From Acidimicrobiales bacterium (lineage in GTDB: Bacteria > Actinomycetota > Acidimicrobiia > Acidimicrobiales > RAAP-2), in the NCBI GenBank assembly GCA_030044045.1, contig JASHWO010000169.1:1-13621 (forward strand): 13,621 nt of DNA. The letters run 5' to 3'. Both the position numbers and the translations under genes were made by a program. Below the pieces are notes generated by a model that was given only the letters and a program-made list of their open reading frames with translations, searched no databases and was not told the origin of the DNA. Shown here in pieces: positions 7,138 to 13,621 of this stretch (position 1 is the stretch's first letter; each line of letters opens with the position of its first letter).

Positions 7138-7216
7138 CGGGCTCGCCAAGACCGTCTCCCTGCTGCCGTCGGCCACCGAGATCGTCTTCGCCTGGGCCGG
7201 GTGGCCCGGCTCATAG
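7133..7216 (+). pseudogene. N-terminal fragment of a BtuF-like cobalamin-binding protein
   Basis: This frame encodes GLAKTVSLLPSATEIVFAWA, then GWPGS and a TAG stop. VSLLPSATEIVxALG is the very conserved first strand and helix of COG0614-type cobalamin-binding proteins (BtuF and its actinobacterial relatives), normally followed by about 250 further residues. Here the match ends after about 20 residues, no usable start codon sits directly before it in frame, and it overlaps the stop of the DUF5522-type gene. The simplest reading is a remnant of a deleted gene. A chance match is unlikely given the length of the identical motif, but the fragment is short. Confidence 0.6.
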
Positions 7217-7274
7217 CATGGGGCCGGCCCGTCCGGCCCGTCACGGGACCGGTCCACCGGGCGGAGAGGACAGG

Positions 7275-8702
7275 ATGACCGACCACCCGGCCCACCCGGG
7301 GACCGCCGACCGGTTCCGGTACGAGGGCTACGAGATCGACCCGGCCGCCGGCCGGCTCACCTGCCGGTACTCGGTCGGGGGCGAACAGTTCTGCGAGCGG
7401 GTCACCCTGGCCTCCGGCCCCGCCGGCGCCGGTGACCCCAGTCCCGCAGGCTCCGGTCCCGGCCGCGGTCCCGATGCCGTCGCCGGGCCCGCTCCCGCAC
7501 CCGGCGCCGGCTGGGCCTCCCCCGCCGCCGACGCCGGCGCCCGGCTGGTGTACCTGCTGGCCGGGGTGTCCTACTACAAGACCGCCGTGCCCCCGGTGGT
7601 CGACCTGGGCGGCCTGGCCACCACCTCGGCCGAACGGGCCTTCCTGCGTACCTTCTACCTGGAGGGCCTGGCCGAGCTGGCCTACCGGAACGGCCTCGAT
7701 CTCTCCGGCCTGCGCCTGGAGGGGCCGGACCTCGACCGACGCCCGCCGGTCCCCTACCGGCCCCACCCCAGCCGACCCCTGGTCCCCTTCGGCGGGGGGA
7801 TCGACTCCATCGTCACCGTCGAGGCGGTCCGGGCCGGCCATCCCGACGCCACCCTCTTCGTGGCCGGCCAAGAGGGCGATCGGTTCGAGGCCATCGAGCG
7901 TCCGGCGCAGGAGACCGGCCTGCCGGTGCTACGGGCCGGTCGGGAGATCGACCCGAAGGTGCTGCGCTCGGCCGAGCGGGGCTACGTCAACGGCCACGTC
8001 CCGGTCACCGGGATCCTCTCGGCGGTGGCCGTGCTGGCCGCGGTGGTCCACGGCCACGGCGCCGTGGTGATGTCCAACGAGTGGTCGGCCTCTTCGGGCA
8101 CCGTCGAGGTCGACGGGCGCACCGTGAACCACCAGTGGTCCAAGGGGCTCCAGTTCGAGCAGGGGTTCCGGGCGCTGCTGGCGACCACCTTCGAGCCGCC
8201 CCCCGACTACTTCTCCCTGCTCCGGTCCTGGAGCGAGCTGTGGGTGGCCCGCCGCTTCGCCGACCTCCCCCACTACCACCCGGCCTTCCGGAGCTGCAAC
8301 CGGGCCTTCCACCTCGACCCGGCCCGACGCCTCGACCACTGGTGCGGGACCTGCGACAAGTGCTGCTTCATCGACCTCATCCTGGCCCCCTACATGGGCG
8401 AGCCGGCCCTGGCCGCGGTGTTCGGCGGGCGGGAACCGCTGGCCGACCCCTCGCTGGCCGACCGGTTCCGCTCGTTGCTGGGCACCGGTCCCGACGCCAA
8501 GCCTTTCGAGTGCGTCGGCGAGCAGGGCGAATGCCGGGCCGCGCTCCGGCTGGCCGCCGCCCGTCCCGACCGGGCCGCCACCCCGCTGCTCCAGAAGCTG
8601 GCCGACGAGCTGGGTCCGGTGCCCGCACCCGGGGAGCCGGCCCCCGACGACCTGCTCCGCCCGATGGGCCCGCACTGCGTCCCCCACCAGTATGCGCCCT
8701 AG
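7275..8702 (+). CDS. murL: UDP-N-acetylmuramoyl-L-alanyl-L-glutamate epimerase
   Basis: 475 aa from ATG at 7275 with GGAGAGGACAGG directly upstream. MurL turns the L-Glu of UDP-MurNAc-L-Ala-L-Glu into D-Glu, replacing glutamate racemase in peptidoglycan synthesis (established for Xanthomonas). Family features seen: opening FRYEGYEIDPAAGRLTCRYS (14-33), PFGGGIDSIVTVEA (171-184), NGHVPVTGILSAVAV (239-253), VVMSNEWSASSG (264-275), NHQWSKGLQFEQ (285-296), YFSLLRSWSEL (312-322), SCNRAF (340-345) and a Cys cluster HWCGTCDKCCF (355-365). Residues about 48-88 are a Pro/Gly/Ala-rich insertion inside the N-terminal domain. The gene overlaps murD2 by 11 bp, so the two are probably translationally coupled. 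Cytoplasmic. No promoter was picked out. The identification is firm because of the motifs and the murD2 partner. Confidence 0.92.
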   Translation: MTDHPAHPGTADRFRYEGYEIDPAAGRLTCRYSVGGEQFCERVTLASGPAGAGDPSPAGSGPGRGPDAVAGPAPAPGAGWASPAADAGARLVYLLAGVSYYKTAVPPVVDLGGLATTSAERAFLRTFYLEGLAELAYRNGLDLSGLRLEGPDLDRRPPVPYRPHPSRPLVPFGGGIDSIVTVEAVRAGHPDATLFVAGQEGDRFEAIERPAQETGLPVLRAGREIDPKVLRSAERGYVNGHVPVTGILSAVAVLAAVVHGHGAVVMSNEWSASSGTVEVDGRTVNHQWSKGLQFEQGFRALLATTFEPPPDYFSLLRSWSELWVARRFADLPHYHPAFRSCNRAFHLDPARRLDHWCGTCDKCCFIDLILAPYMGEPALAAVFGGREPLADPSLADRFRSLLGTGPDAKPFECVGEQGECRAALRLAAARPDRAATPLLQKLADELGPVPAPGEPAPDDLLRPMGPHCVPHQYAP

Positions 8703-10149
8703 GCTTCACTGGTCCGACCTGCGCGGCGCCGCCGTCGGGGTGTGGGGCCTCGGGGTGGAGGGCAGGGCTACCCTCCGGCGCCTGCGCACCCTCGGGGTGG
8801 CGGCCCCGGTGCTGGTCGACGACCACCCCCCGGCCGGCGAGGTGGAGGGGTTGTCGGTCCTGGCCACCGACCGGGGCGGGCTGGAGGCGCTGGCCCGCTG
8901 CGAGGTGGTGGTGAAGACCCCGGGCATCAGCCGCTCCCGCGACGACGTGGCCACGCTGGTAGCGGCCGGCATCCCGGTGGTGGGCGGCCTCGGCCTCTGG
9001 CTGGAGGAGGCCGACCGGGACCGGGTGGTCTGCGTCACCGGCACCAAGGGCAAGAGCACCACGGCGGCCATCGCCGGCCACCTGCTGGACCGCCTGGGCT
9101 ACCGCTGCCTGGTGGCCGGCAACATCGGCCGCCCCCCCTTCGACCCTGAGGTCGGCGACGGCTACGACGTCTGGGTGGTGGAGGTGTCGAGCTTCCAGGC
9201 GACCGACCTGTCCTGCACGCCGCCGGTGGTGGCGGTGACCTCCCTCCACCCCGACCACCTCGACTGGCACCGCACGGTCGACGCCTACTACCGGGACAAG
9301 CTCTCTGCCTGCACCCAGCCCGGCGCCCGGCTGACCGTGGCCGACGGCAACAGCGAGCTGCTGCGGTCCCTCCGGCCGCAGCTCGGGCCCGAGGTGCGGT
9401 GGGTGGCGACCGGCGACGAGGCATTGGACGGGCCGTGGGTGGACGCCCTCGGCCTGCTCGGTGCGCACAACCGGCGCAATGCCCTGATCGCCCGGGCCTG
9501 CCTGGCCGCGCTGGGTATCCCTGAGGCGTTGGGCGTGCCGGCGGCAGCCGGCGGCCCGGCCGGTGACGGGGCGCTGGCCCGGGCGGCGGCCGGGTTCGGC
9601 GGGCTGGACAGCCGGCTCCGACCGGTGGCCACGGTGGGCGGGGTGACCTTCGTCGACGACAGCCTCTCCACCAACGTCCTGCCCACGCTGGCCGCCCTCG
9701 ACGCCTTCCCCGGGCGCCGCCTGGCCCTGCTGGTCGGCGGGTTCGACCGGGGCATCGACTACCGGCCGCTGGCCGAGGCCCTGGCCGCCCGCCCGGCCCC
9801 TACCCTGGTGCTCACCCTGCCGGACAGCGGCCCCCGCATCCGCGCCGCCGTCGAGACCGCCCTGGCAGAGGCGGCCGCCCGGGTCGGCTCCGAGCAGCCA
9901 CGGCCGGCGTGGGGCAGGGGCCCCACGCACCGGAGGAGTCTGGGGTTGGGGCTCCGGGCGGGGAAACAGGCACAGGTCCGGGACTGCCCCGACCTGGCAG
10001 CGGCCACCGGGGCCGCCTTCCGTTGGGCCCAGCCGGACGGGGTGGTGCTGCTCTCGCCGGCCGCGCCCAGCTTCGGCCGGTTCCGCGACTACCGGGACCG
10101 GGCCGCCGCCTTCGCCGAGGCCGCCCGGGCCTGCGCCCCCACAGGCTGA
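8692..10149 (+). CDS. murD2: UDP-N-acetylmuramoyl-L-alanine--L-glutamate ligase
   Basis: 485 aa from the ATG at 8692, inside the end of murL. MurD2 adds L-Glu to UDP-MurNAc-L-Ala using ATP; MurL then epimerises it. Mur-ligase motifs: N-terminal Rossmann part with VGVWGLGVEGRATL (15-28), P-loop GTKGKST (117-123, Lys where classic MurD has Asn), EVSSFQ (164-169), HPDHLDWH (186-193), a Lys in YYRDKL (203) placed like the carbamylated Lys, GAHNRRN (257-263), FVDDSLSTN (320-328), LLVGGFDRGIDY (346-357) and SPAAPSFGRFRDY (455-467). Residues about 398-428 are a basic stretch unlike the rest and look like an insertion; the DNA there holds a perfect hairpin. Overlap with murL and the altered P-loop favour MurD2 over ordinary D-Glu-adding MurD. 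Confidence 0.9.
   Translation: MRPRLHWSDLRGAAVGVWGLGVEGRATLRRLRTLGVAAPVLVDDHPPAGEVEGLSVLATDRGGLEALARCEVVVKTPGISRSRDDVATLVAAGIPVVGGLGLWLEEADRDRVVCVTGTKGKSTTAAIAGHLLDRLGYRCLVAGNIGRPPFDPEVGDGYDVWVVEVSSFQATDLSCTPPVVAVTSLHPDHLDWHRTVDAYYRDKLSACTQPGARLTVADGNSELLRSLRPQLGPEVRWVATGDEALDGPWVDALGLLGAHNRRNALIARACLAALGIPEALGVPAAAGGPAGDGALARAAAGFGGLDSRLRPVATVGGVTFVDDSLSTNVLPTLAALDAFPGRRLALLVGGFDRGIDYRPLAEALAARPAPTLVLTLPDSGPRIRAAVETALAEAAARVGSEQPRPAWGRGPTHRRSLGLGLRAGKQAQVRDCPDLAAATGAAFRWAQPDGVVLLSPAAPSFGRFRDYRDRAAAFAEAARACAPTG
9907..9928. repeat. Perfect 9-bp inverted repeat inside murD2
   Basis: GCGTGGGGC (9907-9915), loop AGGG, GCCCCACGC (9920-9928). It falls in the non-conserved segment of murD2, codons about 406-412, whose product is basic and low in hydrophobic residues. 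It could be a small palindromic element that inserted in frame. Confidence 0.6.
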
Positions 10150-10167
10150 CCACCGCCGATGTGGATC

Positions 10168-10202
10168 CCGCCGCGCCGGCGGGCGCGGCACCGGCGCGGC
10201 GG
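10168..10202. terminator. Candidate bidirectional terminator between convergent genes
   Basis: CCGCCGCGCCGG (10168-10179) and CCGGCGCGGCGG (10191-10202) form a perfect 12-bp stem with an 11-nt loop. It sits in the 62-bp gap between the stops of murD2 and the convergent FAD-oxidase gene. No T tract follows on either strand, so it is a GC hairpin rather than a classic intrinsic terminator. Confidence 0.55.
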
Positions 10203-10211
10203 CCCCCGACC

Positions 10212-11654
10212 TCACGGTGGCGGCAGCAGCGCGTGGGGGTTCAGGATGCCGTCGGGGTCGAGGGCCCGCTTGATGGCCCGGAACGCACCGATCTCGGCCT
10301 CGCTCCGGCACAGGTGGAGCCAGCGCCGCTTGGCCGTCCCGATGCCATGCTCGGCGCTGATGCTGCCCCCGGCGGCGGCCACGTCGGCCAGCACCGCCTC
10401 CTCCACCCGCTCGTCGTCCGGGCCCACCCCGGTCACGTTCACGTGCACGTTGCCGTCGGCCACGTGGCCCCAGAGCCAGGTGCGGGCCCCGGGCGCTGCC
10501 GCCGACACCACGGCCGGCACCCGGTCGACGAAGCCGGCCAGCTCGGCGGCGGGCAGGGTGACGTCCAGCTTGTGCGGCGGGCCCAGGGCGTTGACCGCCT
10601 CGGTGTGCGCCTCGCGGTAGCGCCACAGATCGGCCGTGCGGGCCGAGCCGGTGGCCACCGCTACGCCGGCCACGCCCGGGAGCGAGCCCACGGCGGCCGA
10701 CAGCTCGTCCAGTGGGTCGGCGCGCCCGGCCGCCTCGACCAGCAGGTAGGCCGGGTGGGCGGAGGCGAACGGGGGCGGCAGGCCGGTCGAGCGGCAGACC
10801 AGGGCCAGGCCGTCCTGGAACAGCAGCTCGGCCGCGGACAGCGACGGCAGATCTCGGCGCAACGCCCCGGCGGCGGCCACCGCCGGGCCGGCGGCCCCGA
10901 AGGCCAGCAGGGCCAGCACCCGGGCCGGGGCCGGGGGCACCAGGCGCAGCCGGGCGGCGGTCACCACTCCCAGCGTGCCCTCGCTGCCGCAGAGGAGGGA
11001 GGGCAGGTGGTAGCCGGTGTTGTCCTTCAGCAGGCCGCCGAGGTGGGAGACCACGTCGCCGGTGCCCAGCACCGCCTCCACCCCGACCACCTGGGCCCGG
11101 GTGTCGCCGTGGCGCAGGACCCGGAGGCCGCCGGCGTTGGTGGCGATGGTGCCCCCGACGGTGGCGCTGTCCCGGCTGCCCAGGTCCACCCCGTACTCCC
11201 AGCCCGCCGCCGCGGCGGCCCGCTGGACCTCGCCCACGGTGGCCCCGGCTCCGGCGGTCACCTGCCCGGCCGGCCGGTCCACCTCGCCCACCCCAGCCGG
11301 CCCGACCACCTCGGCCGGCCCGGCCAGCCGGCGCAGGCTCACCACCACCTCGCCGTGGAGGGGGACCCCGCCCCCGACCAACCCGGTGTTGCCGCCCTGG
11401 AGCACCAGGGCCGTCCCGGCGGCCCGGCACCGGCGCACCACCTCGGCCACCTCGGCCGTCGAGCCGGGGCGCACCACCAGCGGGGTGGCGCCGCGGAAGC
11501 GGCCGGTCCAGTCGGTGGCGTAGGGGGCGACCAGGTCCGGGTCGGCCAGCACCTGGGCCAGGCCGACCACCTCGGCCAGGAGGCCGGCCAGTTGCGGGTC
11601 GGGACCGACCGGTGTCCGCTCGGGACCGGTGGTCCGGCGGTCGGAGCCGGCCAC
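10212..11654 (-). CDS. FAD-linked oxidase, D-2-hydroxyacid dehydrogenase (GlcD/D2HGDH) family
   Basis: 480 aa from a GTG at 11654, 7 nt after the stop of the upstream oxidase gene. No clear ribosome site precedes it, so it may depend on coupling, or start a few codons elsewhere. FAD_binding_4 (PCMH) domain at about 57-240: LVVRPGSTAEVAEVVR, LQGGNTGLVGG (85-95), GSRDSATVGGTIATNAGG (159-176), LKDNTGYHLPSLLCGSEGTL (209-228). C-terminal FAD-oxidase domain at about 240-475: GHVADGNVHVN (396-406) with the His pair that binds metal in D-2-hydroxyglutarate and D-lactate dehydrogenases, SAEHGIG (433-439) with the matching Glu, and the usual end ALDPDGILNPH. The family oxidises D-2-hydroxyacids such as glycolate, D-lactate or D-2-hydroxyglutarate, passing electrons to a carrier. 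The substrate cannot be told from sequence. Probably in one operon with the diiron oxidase gene. Confidence 0.88.
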   Translation of the reverse strand: MAGSDRRTTGPERTPVGPDPQLAGLLAEVVGLAQVLADPDLVAPYATDWTGRFRGATPLVVRPGSTAEVAEVVRRCRAAGTALVLQGGNTGLVGGGVPLHGEVVVSLRRLAGPAEVVGPAGVGEVDRPAGQVTAGAGATVGEVQRAAAAAGWEYGVDLGSRDSATVGGTIATNAGGLRVLRHGDTRAQVVGVEAVLGTGDVVSHLGGLLKDNTGYHLPSLLCGSEGTLGVVTAARLRLVPPAPARVLALLAFGAAGPAVAAAGALRRDLPSLSAAELLFQDGLALVCRSTGLPPPFASAHPAYLLVEAAGRADPLDELSAAVGSLPGVAGVAVATGSARTADLWRYREAHTEAVNALGPPHKLDVTLPAAELAGFVDRVPAVVSAAAPGARTWLWGHVADGNVHVNVTGVGPDDERVEEAVLADVAAAGGSISAEHGIGTAKRRWLHLCRSEAEIGAFRAIKRALDPDGILNPHALLPPP

Positions 11655-11661
11655 CGGACGG

Positions 11662-12315
11662 TCAGGCGGCGGCCGGGGCCAGCGCCTCCCGCTCGTCGAG
11701 GAACGCCCACCAGGCCCGGGCCCCGGCCCCGGCGGCGACCGACAGGGCGGCCCGGTCCGGGTCGAGCAGGGCCAGGGCGTCGAGCGACCAGGTGGCGTGG
11801 TCGGCCTCCATGGTGGCGTGCACGTCCCAGAAGCGGGTGCCCCGGGCGTCGACCGAGTAGTGCCGGGCCAGGCCGGCCGACTTGCTGACCGCCACGGCCA
11901 CGGCCTGCACCTCGTAGGCGGCGACCACGGCCAGCGCCCCCACCGGGTCGGTGGCGGCGGTGGACACCTGGAGGTCGACCAGCGCTGCCGTGGCCGCGGT
12001 GGGGGGCACGTCCGGCCGGGCACCCACGGCGGCGGCGAACGACTCGAAGAGCACGGCGTGGGGCTCGGGCACCGACTCCTCGTCCCGCAGGTTGGCGGCC
12101 ACCAGGTCCCGCGCCGCGCCGGCCGGGAGCCCGGCGGTCACCGACCGCAGGACCTGCGGCAGCGCCCGCTCCACATGCCGGTACTGCTCGGCGTAGGCGG
12201 CCAGCTCGCCCTCGGCCAGGGCGCCCGCCTCCCAGCGGCGGTAGAAGGGGTGCTCCAGGAGGAGCCGGCCCCGCAAGGCTTCGTCGACGGCGTCGTGTAC
12301 CTGATCTGGGTGCAT
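11662..12315 (-). CDS. Heme-oxygenase-like diiron oxidase (TenA/PqqC/CADD-like)
   Basis: 217 aa from ATG at 12315; only a weak GGAG about 12 nt upstream. All-helical TenA/PqqC-type protein: HPFYRRWEAGALAEGELAAY (22-41) is the typical first helix pair. The ligand pattern of the heme-oxygenase-like diiron oxidases can be traced: Glu79 and His86 (E-x6-H, as in Chlamydia CADD), Glu135 in AAYEVQA, then His166, Glu170 and His173 in FWDVHATMEADHATW (H-x3-E-x2-H; CADD has Asp in the middle). All six are present, so an active dinuclear metal site is likely, unlike the metal-free thiaminase TenA. Family reactions include p-aminobenzoate formation from a tyrosine side chain (CADD), fatty-acid decarboxylation (UndA) and amino-acid cleavage (BesC). 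Which applies here cannot be said. The FAD-dehydrogenase gene follows after 7 bp. Confidence 0.82.
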   Translation of the reverse strand: MHPDQVHDAVDEALRGRLLLEHPFYRRWEAGALAEGELAAYAEQYRHVERALPQVLRSVTAGLPAGAARDLVAANLRDEESVPEPHAVLFESFAAAVGARPDVPPTAATAALVDLQVSTAATDPVGALAVVAAYEVQAVAVAVSKSAGLARHYSVDARGTRFWDVHATMEADHATWSLDALALLDPDRAALSVAAGAGARAWWAFLDEREALAPAAA

Positions 12316-12329
12316 GGCGCAGCGTAGCT

Positions 12330-12360
12330 CCGGCCCCGGCCGGGGAGCGACCGGGGCCGG
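12330..12360 (-). terminator. GC-rich hairpin after tRNA-Thr
   Basis: CCGGCCCCGG (12330-12339) and CCGGGGCCGG (12351-12360) form a perfect 10-bp stem with an 11-nt loop. It begins 45 nt past the tRNA 3' end and lies just before the diiron-oxidase start codon. It may end the tRNA transcript or shape the leader of the next gene. No T tract. Confidence 0.4.
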
Positions 12361-12404
12361 CAGTGGCGGCGTGGCGGCGACGAGGGTGCCGCGGCGGCGT
12401 TCCC

Positions 12405-12480
12405 TGGAGCCTGGGAGGGGACTCGAACCCCTGACCTGCGCGTTACGAGTGCGCTGCTCTGCCGACTGAGCTACCCAGGC
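12405..12480 (-). tRNA. tRNA-Thr (anticodon CGU)
   Basis: 76 nt with encoded CCA. Acceptor stem GCCTGGG pairs with CCCAGGC (12415-12409), U discriminator, CCA at 12407-12405. D arm GCTCAGTCGGCAGAGC; anticodon loop CTCGTAA with CGT at 12447-12445; T arm CAGGGGTTCGAGTCCCCTC with the GTTCGA loop. CGU reads the Thr codon ACG. It follows holB on the same strand. Confidence 0.97.
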
Positions 12481-12523
12481 CGATACGGGCCACCACCCGG
12501 TGCCCGGCCCCGGCCGGCCGACG

Positions 12524-12568
12524 TGCCTGTCCGGGGCAGGGTCATCTTAGAGGCCCAGCGGACAGGCA
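12524..12568 (-). promoter_or_regulatory. Inverted repeat around a possible -10 box upstream of tRNA-Thr
   Basis: TGCCTGTCCG (12524-12533) and CGGACAGGCA (12559-12568) are perfect 10-bp inverted arms with a 25-nt spacer. Inside, on the minus strand, TAAGAT (12549-12544) could be a -10 box; no good -35 was found 16-18 nt before it. It may be the tRNA promoter with an operator, or a hairpin after holB. Confidence 0.3.
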
Positions 12569-12627
12569 GTGTGGGCTCGCCGCCCCCCCGCACGGCGCGA
12601 AACGCGGCGGGAGGGGCGGTGGGCGGC

Positions 12628-13621
12628 TCAGCCGCCGGTGCGGCCCAGGCGGACCAGGAGCGCCTCCAGCAGCAGCGTCTCGTTCGGGTTCCGCCGGAGC
12701 GACCGGGCCGCCTCGGTGACCAGGCCGATCGCCTCCTCGTAGCCCAGCAGCTCGTCGGGCGGCACCCGGCCGGGACCGGGCGCCCACGCCGGCGCCGGCG
12801 ACGACACCCCGTCGGCCAGCCGGTCCCGATAGGCGTGGGCCAGCACGCCCAGGCCGGTGCGGATCTCGTCGGCACGCCAACGCCGCTCCTCCCGGTGCTG
12901 GCGGTCGGTGACGTCCTTGCGCCCGGGCAGGCCACGCTCGCCCATGGCCTCGGCCTCGGCCTCCAAGGCCCGGATCTCCTCGGCGTGCCGGGTCCGCAAC
13001 GGCGCCAGCGCGGCGTCGGCCGAGGCCAGCAGCTCCCGGGCGACGGTGCCGGCCGCCGCCCCGTGGCCGTCGAGGCGGGAGGGGACCGACCGCCAGAGGT
13101 CGAGCCGTGCCGCGTAGCCCTCGTCCTCGGCCAGCAGGCGGGCCCGGTCCAGGTTGCCGCCAGCGCCGTCGGCCACCAGTTCGGCCCGGTCCGGCGCCAT
13201 GCCACGCCCGGCCAACCAGCGGGCGATCTCGGCGGCCGGCAGCGGCGGGAAGTCCATGGTCACGCAACGGCTGGCCACGGTGGCCAGCTCCGGCGGCAGG
13301 TCGTCGGCCAGCAGCACGAAGACCGTGGTGGCCGGCGGCTCCTCCACCGTCTTCAGCAGGGCCGGGGCCGACCGGCCGGCCAGGTGCACGTCGGCCACCA
13401 CCAGGACCTGCCGGGCCGACCGGAACGGCCGCCGCTGGGCCAGGCCCACCAGCCGGCGGGCCTCGTCCACCCCCAGCGAGGCGCCGGTACGCTCCACGGT
13501 GACCAGGTCCGGATGGCTGCCGGCCAGGGCCTGGCGGCAGTCCTCGCAGGCGGCGCAGCCGCCTTGCGGGCAGAGCAGGGCGGCGGCGAAGGCCCGGGCC
13601 GCCGCCCGGCGGCCGGAGCCT
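12628..13621 (-). CDS. holB: DNA polymerase III subunit delta' (5' end outside window)
   Basis: 330 codons are visible; the frame stays open to the window edge, so the start lies beyond it. Delta' is the stationary clamp-loader subunit that helps load the beta clamp during replication. Counting from the first visible residue: the end of a P-loop, GSGRRAAARAFAAALLC (1-17); a zinc site CPQGGCAACEDC (17-28, Cys 17, 22, 25, 28); SHPDLVTVER (35-44); RQVLVVADVHLAG (70-82); ALLKTVEEPP (86-95); and the SRC motif in TVASRCVTMDF (114-124), which supplies an Arg finger in clamp loaders. The C-terminal collar part has a charged, Glu/Arg-rich helix and ends RRNPNETLLLEALLVRLG. The usual Lys-Ser/Thr of the P-loop is replaced (GRRA), in keeping with delta' not hydrolysing ATP. 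tRNA-Thr follows at 147 bp. Confidence 0.92.
   Translation of the reverse strand, partial: GSGRRAAARAFAAALLCPQGGCAACEDCRQALAGSHPDLVTVERTGASLGVDEARRLVGLAQRRPFRSARQVLVVADVHLAGRSAPALLKTVEEPPATTVFVLLADDLPPELATVASRCVTMDFPPLPAAEIARWLAGRGMAPDRAELVADGAGGNLDRARLLAEDEGYAARLDLWRSVPSRLDGHGAAAGTVARELLASADAALAPLRTRHAEEIRALEAEAEAMGERGLPGRKDVTDRQHREERRWRADEIRTGLGVLAHAYRDRLADGVSSPAPAWAPGPGRVPPDELLGYEEAIGLVTEAARSLRRNPNETLLLEALLVRLGRTGG

Noticed and set aside
7246..7255. Palindrome GGACCGGTCC before murL as an operator
   Set aside because: Ten-base GC palindromes are expected by chance in DNA this GC-rich and nothing else supports it.
8377..11430. Long minus-strand open frame of about 1017 codons opposite murD2 and across the dehydrogenase gene
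   Set aside because: Gly/Arg/Pro-rich shadow frame caused by GC bias; the frames of murD2 and the FAD protein carry all family motifs.
9909..11888. Plus-strand open frame of about 659 codons opposite the dehydrogenase and diiron oxidase genes
   Set aside because: Gly/Gln/His-rich shadow with no motif; both opposite-strand genes are well supported.

Overview
The window is very GC-rich, densely coded DNA from an actinobacterium. Class Acidimicrobiia is the best guess, because the C-terminus of the largest protein carries five copies of a 42-residue repeat (GYWEVASDGGxFAFGxA.. type) that is abundant in secreted proteins of that class. This placement is inference, not a database result.

Left part, 1-6840, minus strand: one transcription unit. 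A sigma70-like promoter (TTGACA, 17 nt, TACCGT) is followed by a class-I cobalamin riboswitch, an intrinsic terminator in the leader, and three genes for exported proteins. These are a stand-alone alpha/alpha-toroid protein (376 aa), a 1387-aa multidomain protein, and a surface protein with a Ser/Thr/Gly-rich stalk and a C-terminal membrane segment that runs off the window. The 1387-aa protein holds a DUF4430/SCO2322-like domain, two alpha/alpha-toroid regions, an FN3-like domain and the five 42-residue repeats. The same DUF4430/SCO2322-like domain occurs near the N-terminus of the third protein. A toroid combined with a DUF4430-like domain is the architecture of animal intrinsic factor and transcobalamin. 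With the B12 riboswitch, this points to an extracellular cobalamin-capture system, probably feeding an ECF-type transporter encoded just beyond base 1. This is the most interesting part of the window.

Middle, 6892-10149, plus strand: a small Cys-rich DUF5522-type gene, then an 84-bp piece matching the N-terminus of a BtuF-like cobalamin-binding protein that stops early, apparently a gene remnant. Next come murL and murD2, overlapping by 11 bp. Together these two make the D-Glu-containing muropeptide precursor by adding L-Glu and then epimerising it on the nucleotide-linked intermediate.

Right part, 10168-13621, minus strand: reading in the direction of transcription, the 5'-truncated holB gene (clamp-loader delta'), tRNA-Thr(CGU) with an encoded CCA, a heme-oxygenase-like diiron oxidase gene, and an FAD-linked D-2-hydroxyacid dehydrogenase gene. 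A perfect 12-bp inverted repeat lies between the convergent murD2 and dehydrogenase genes. No mobile element, CRISPR array or rRNA was seen. No stretch longer than 300 bases lacks an annotated feature.
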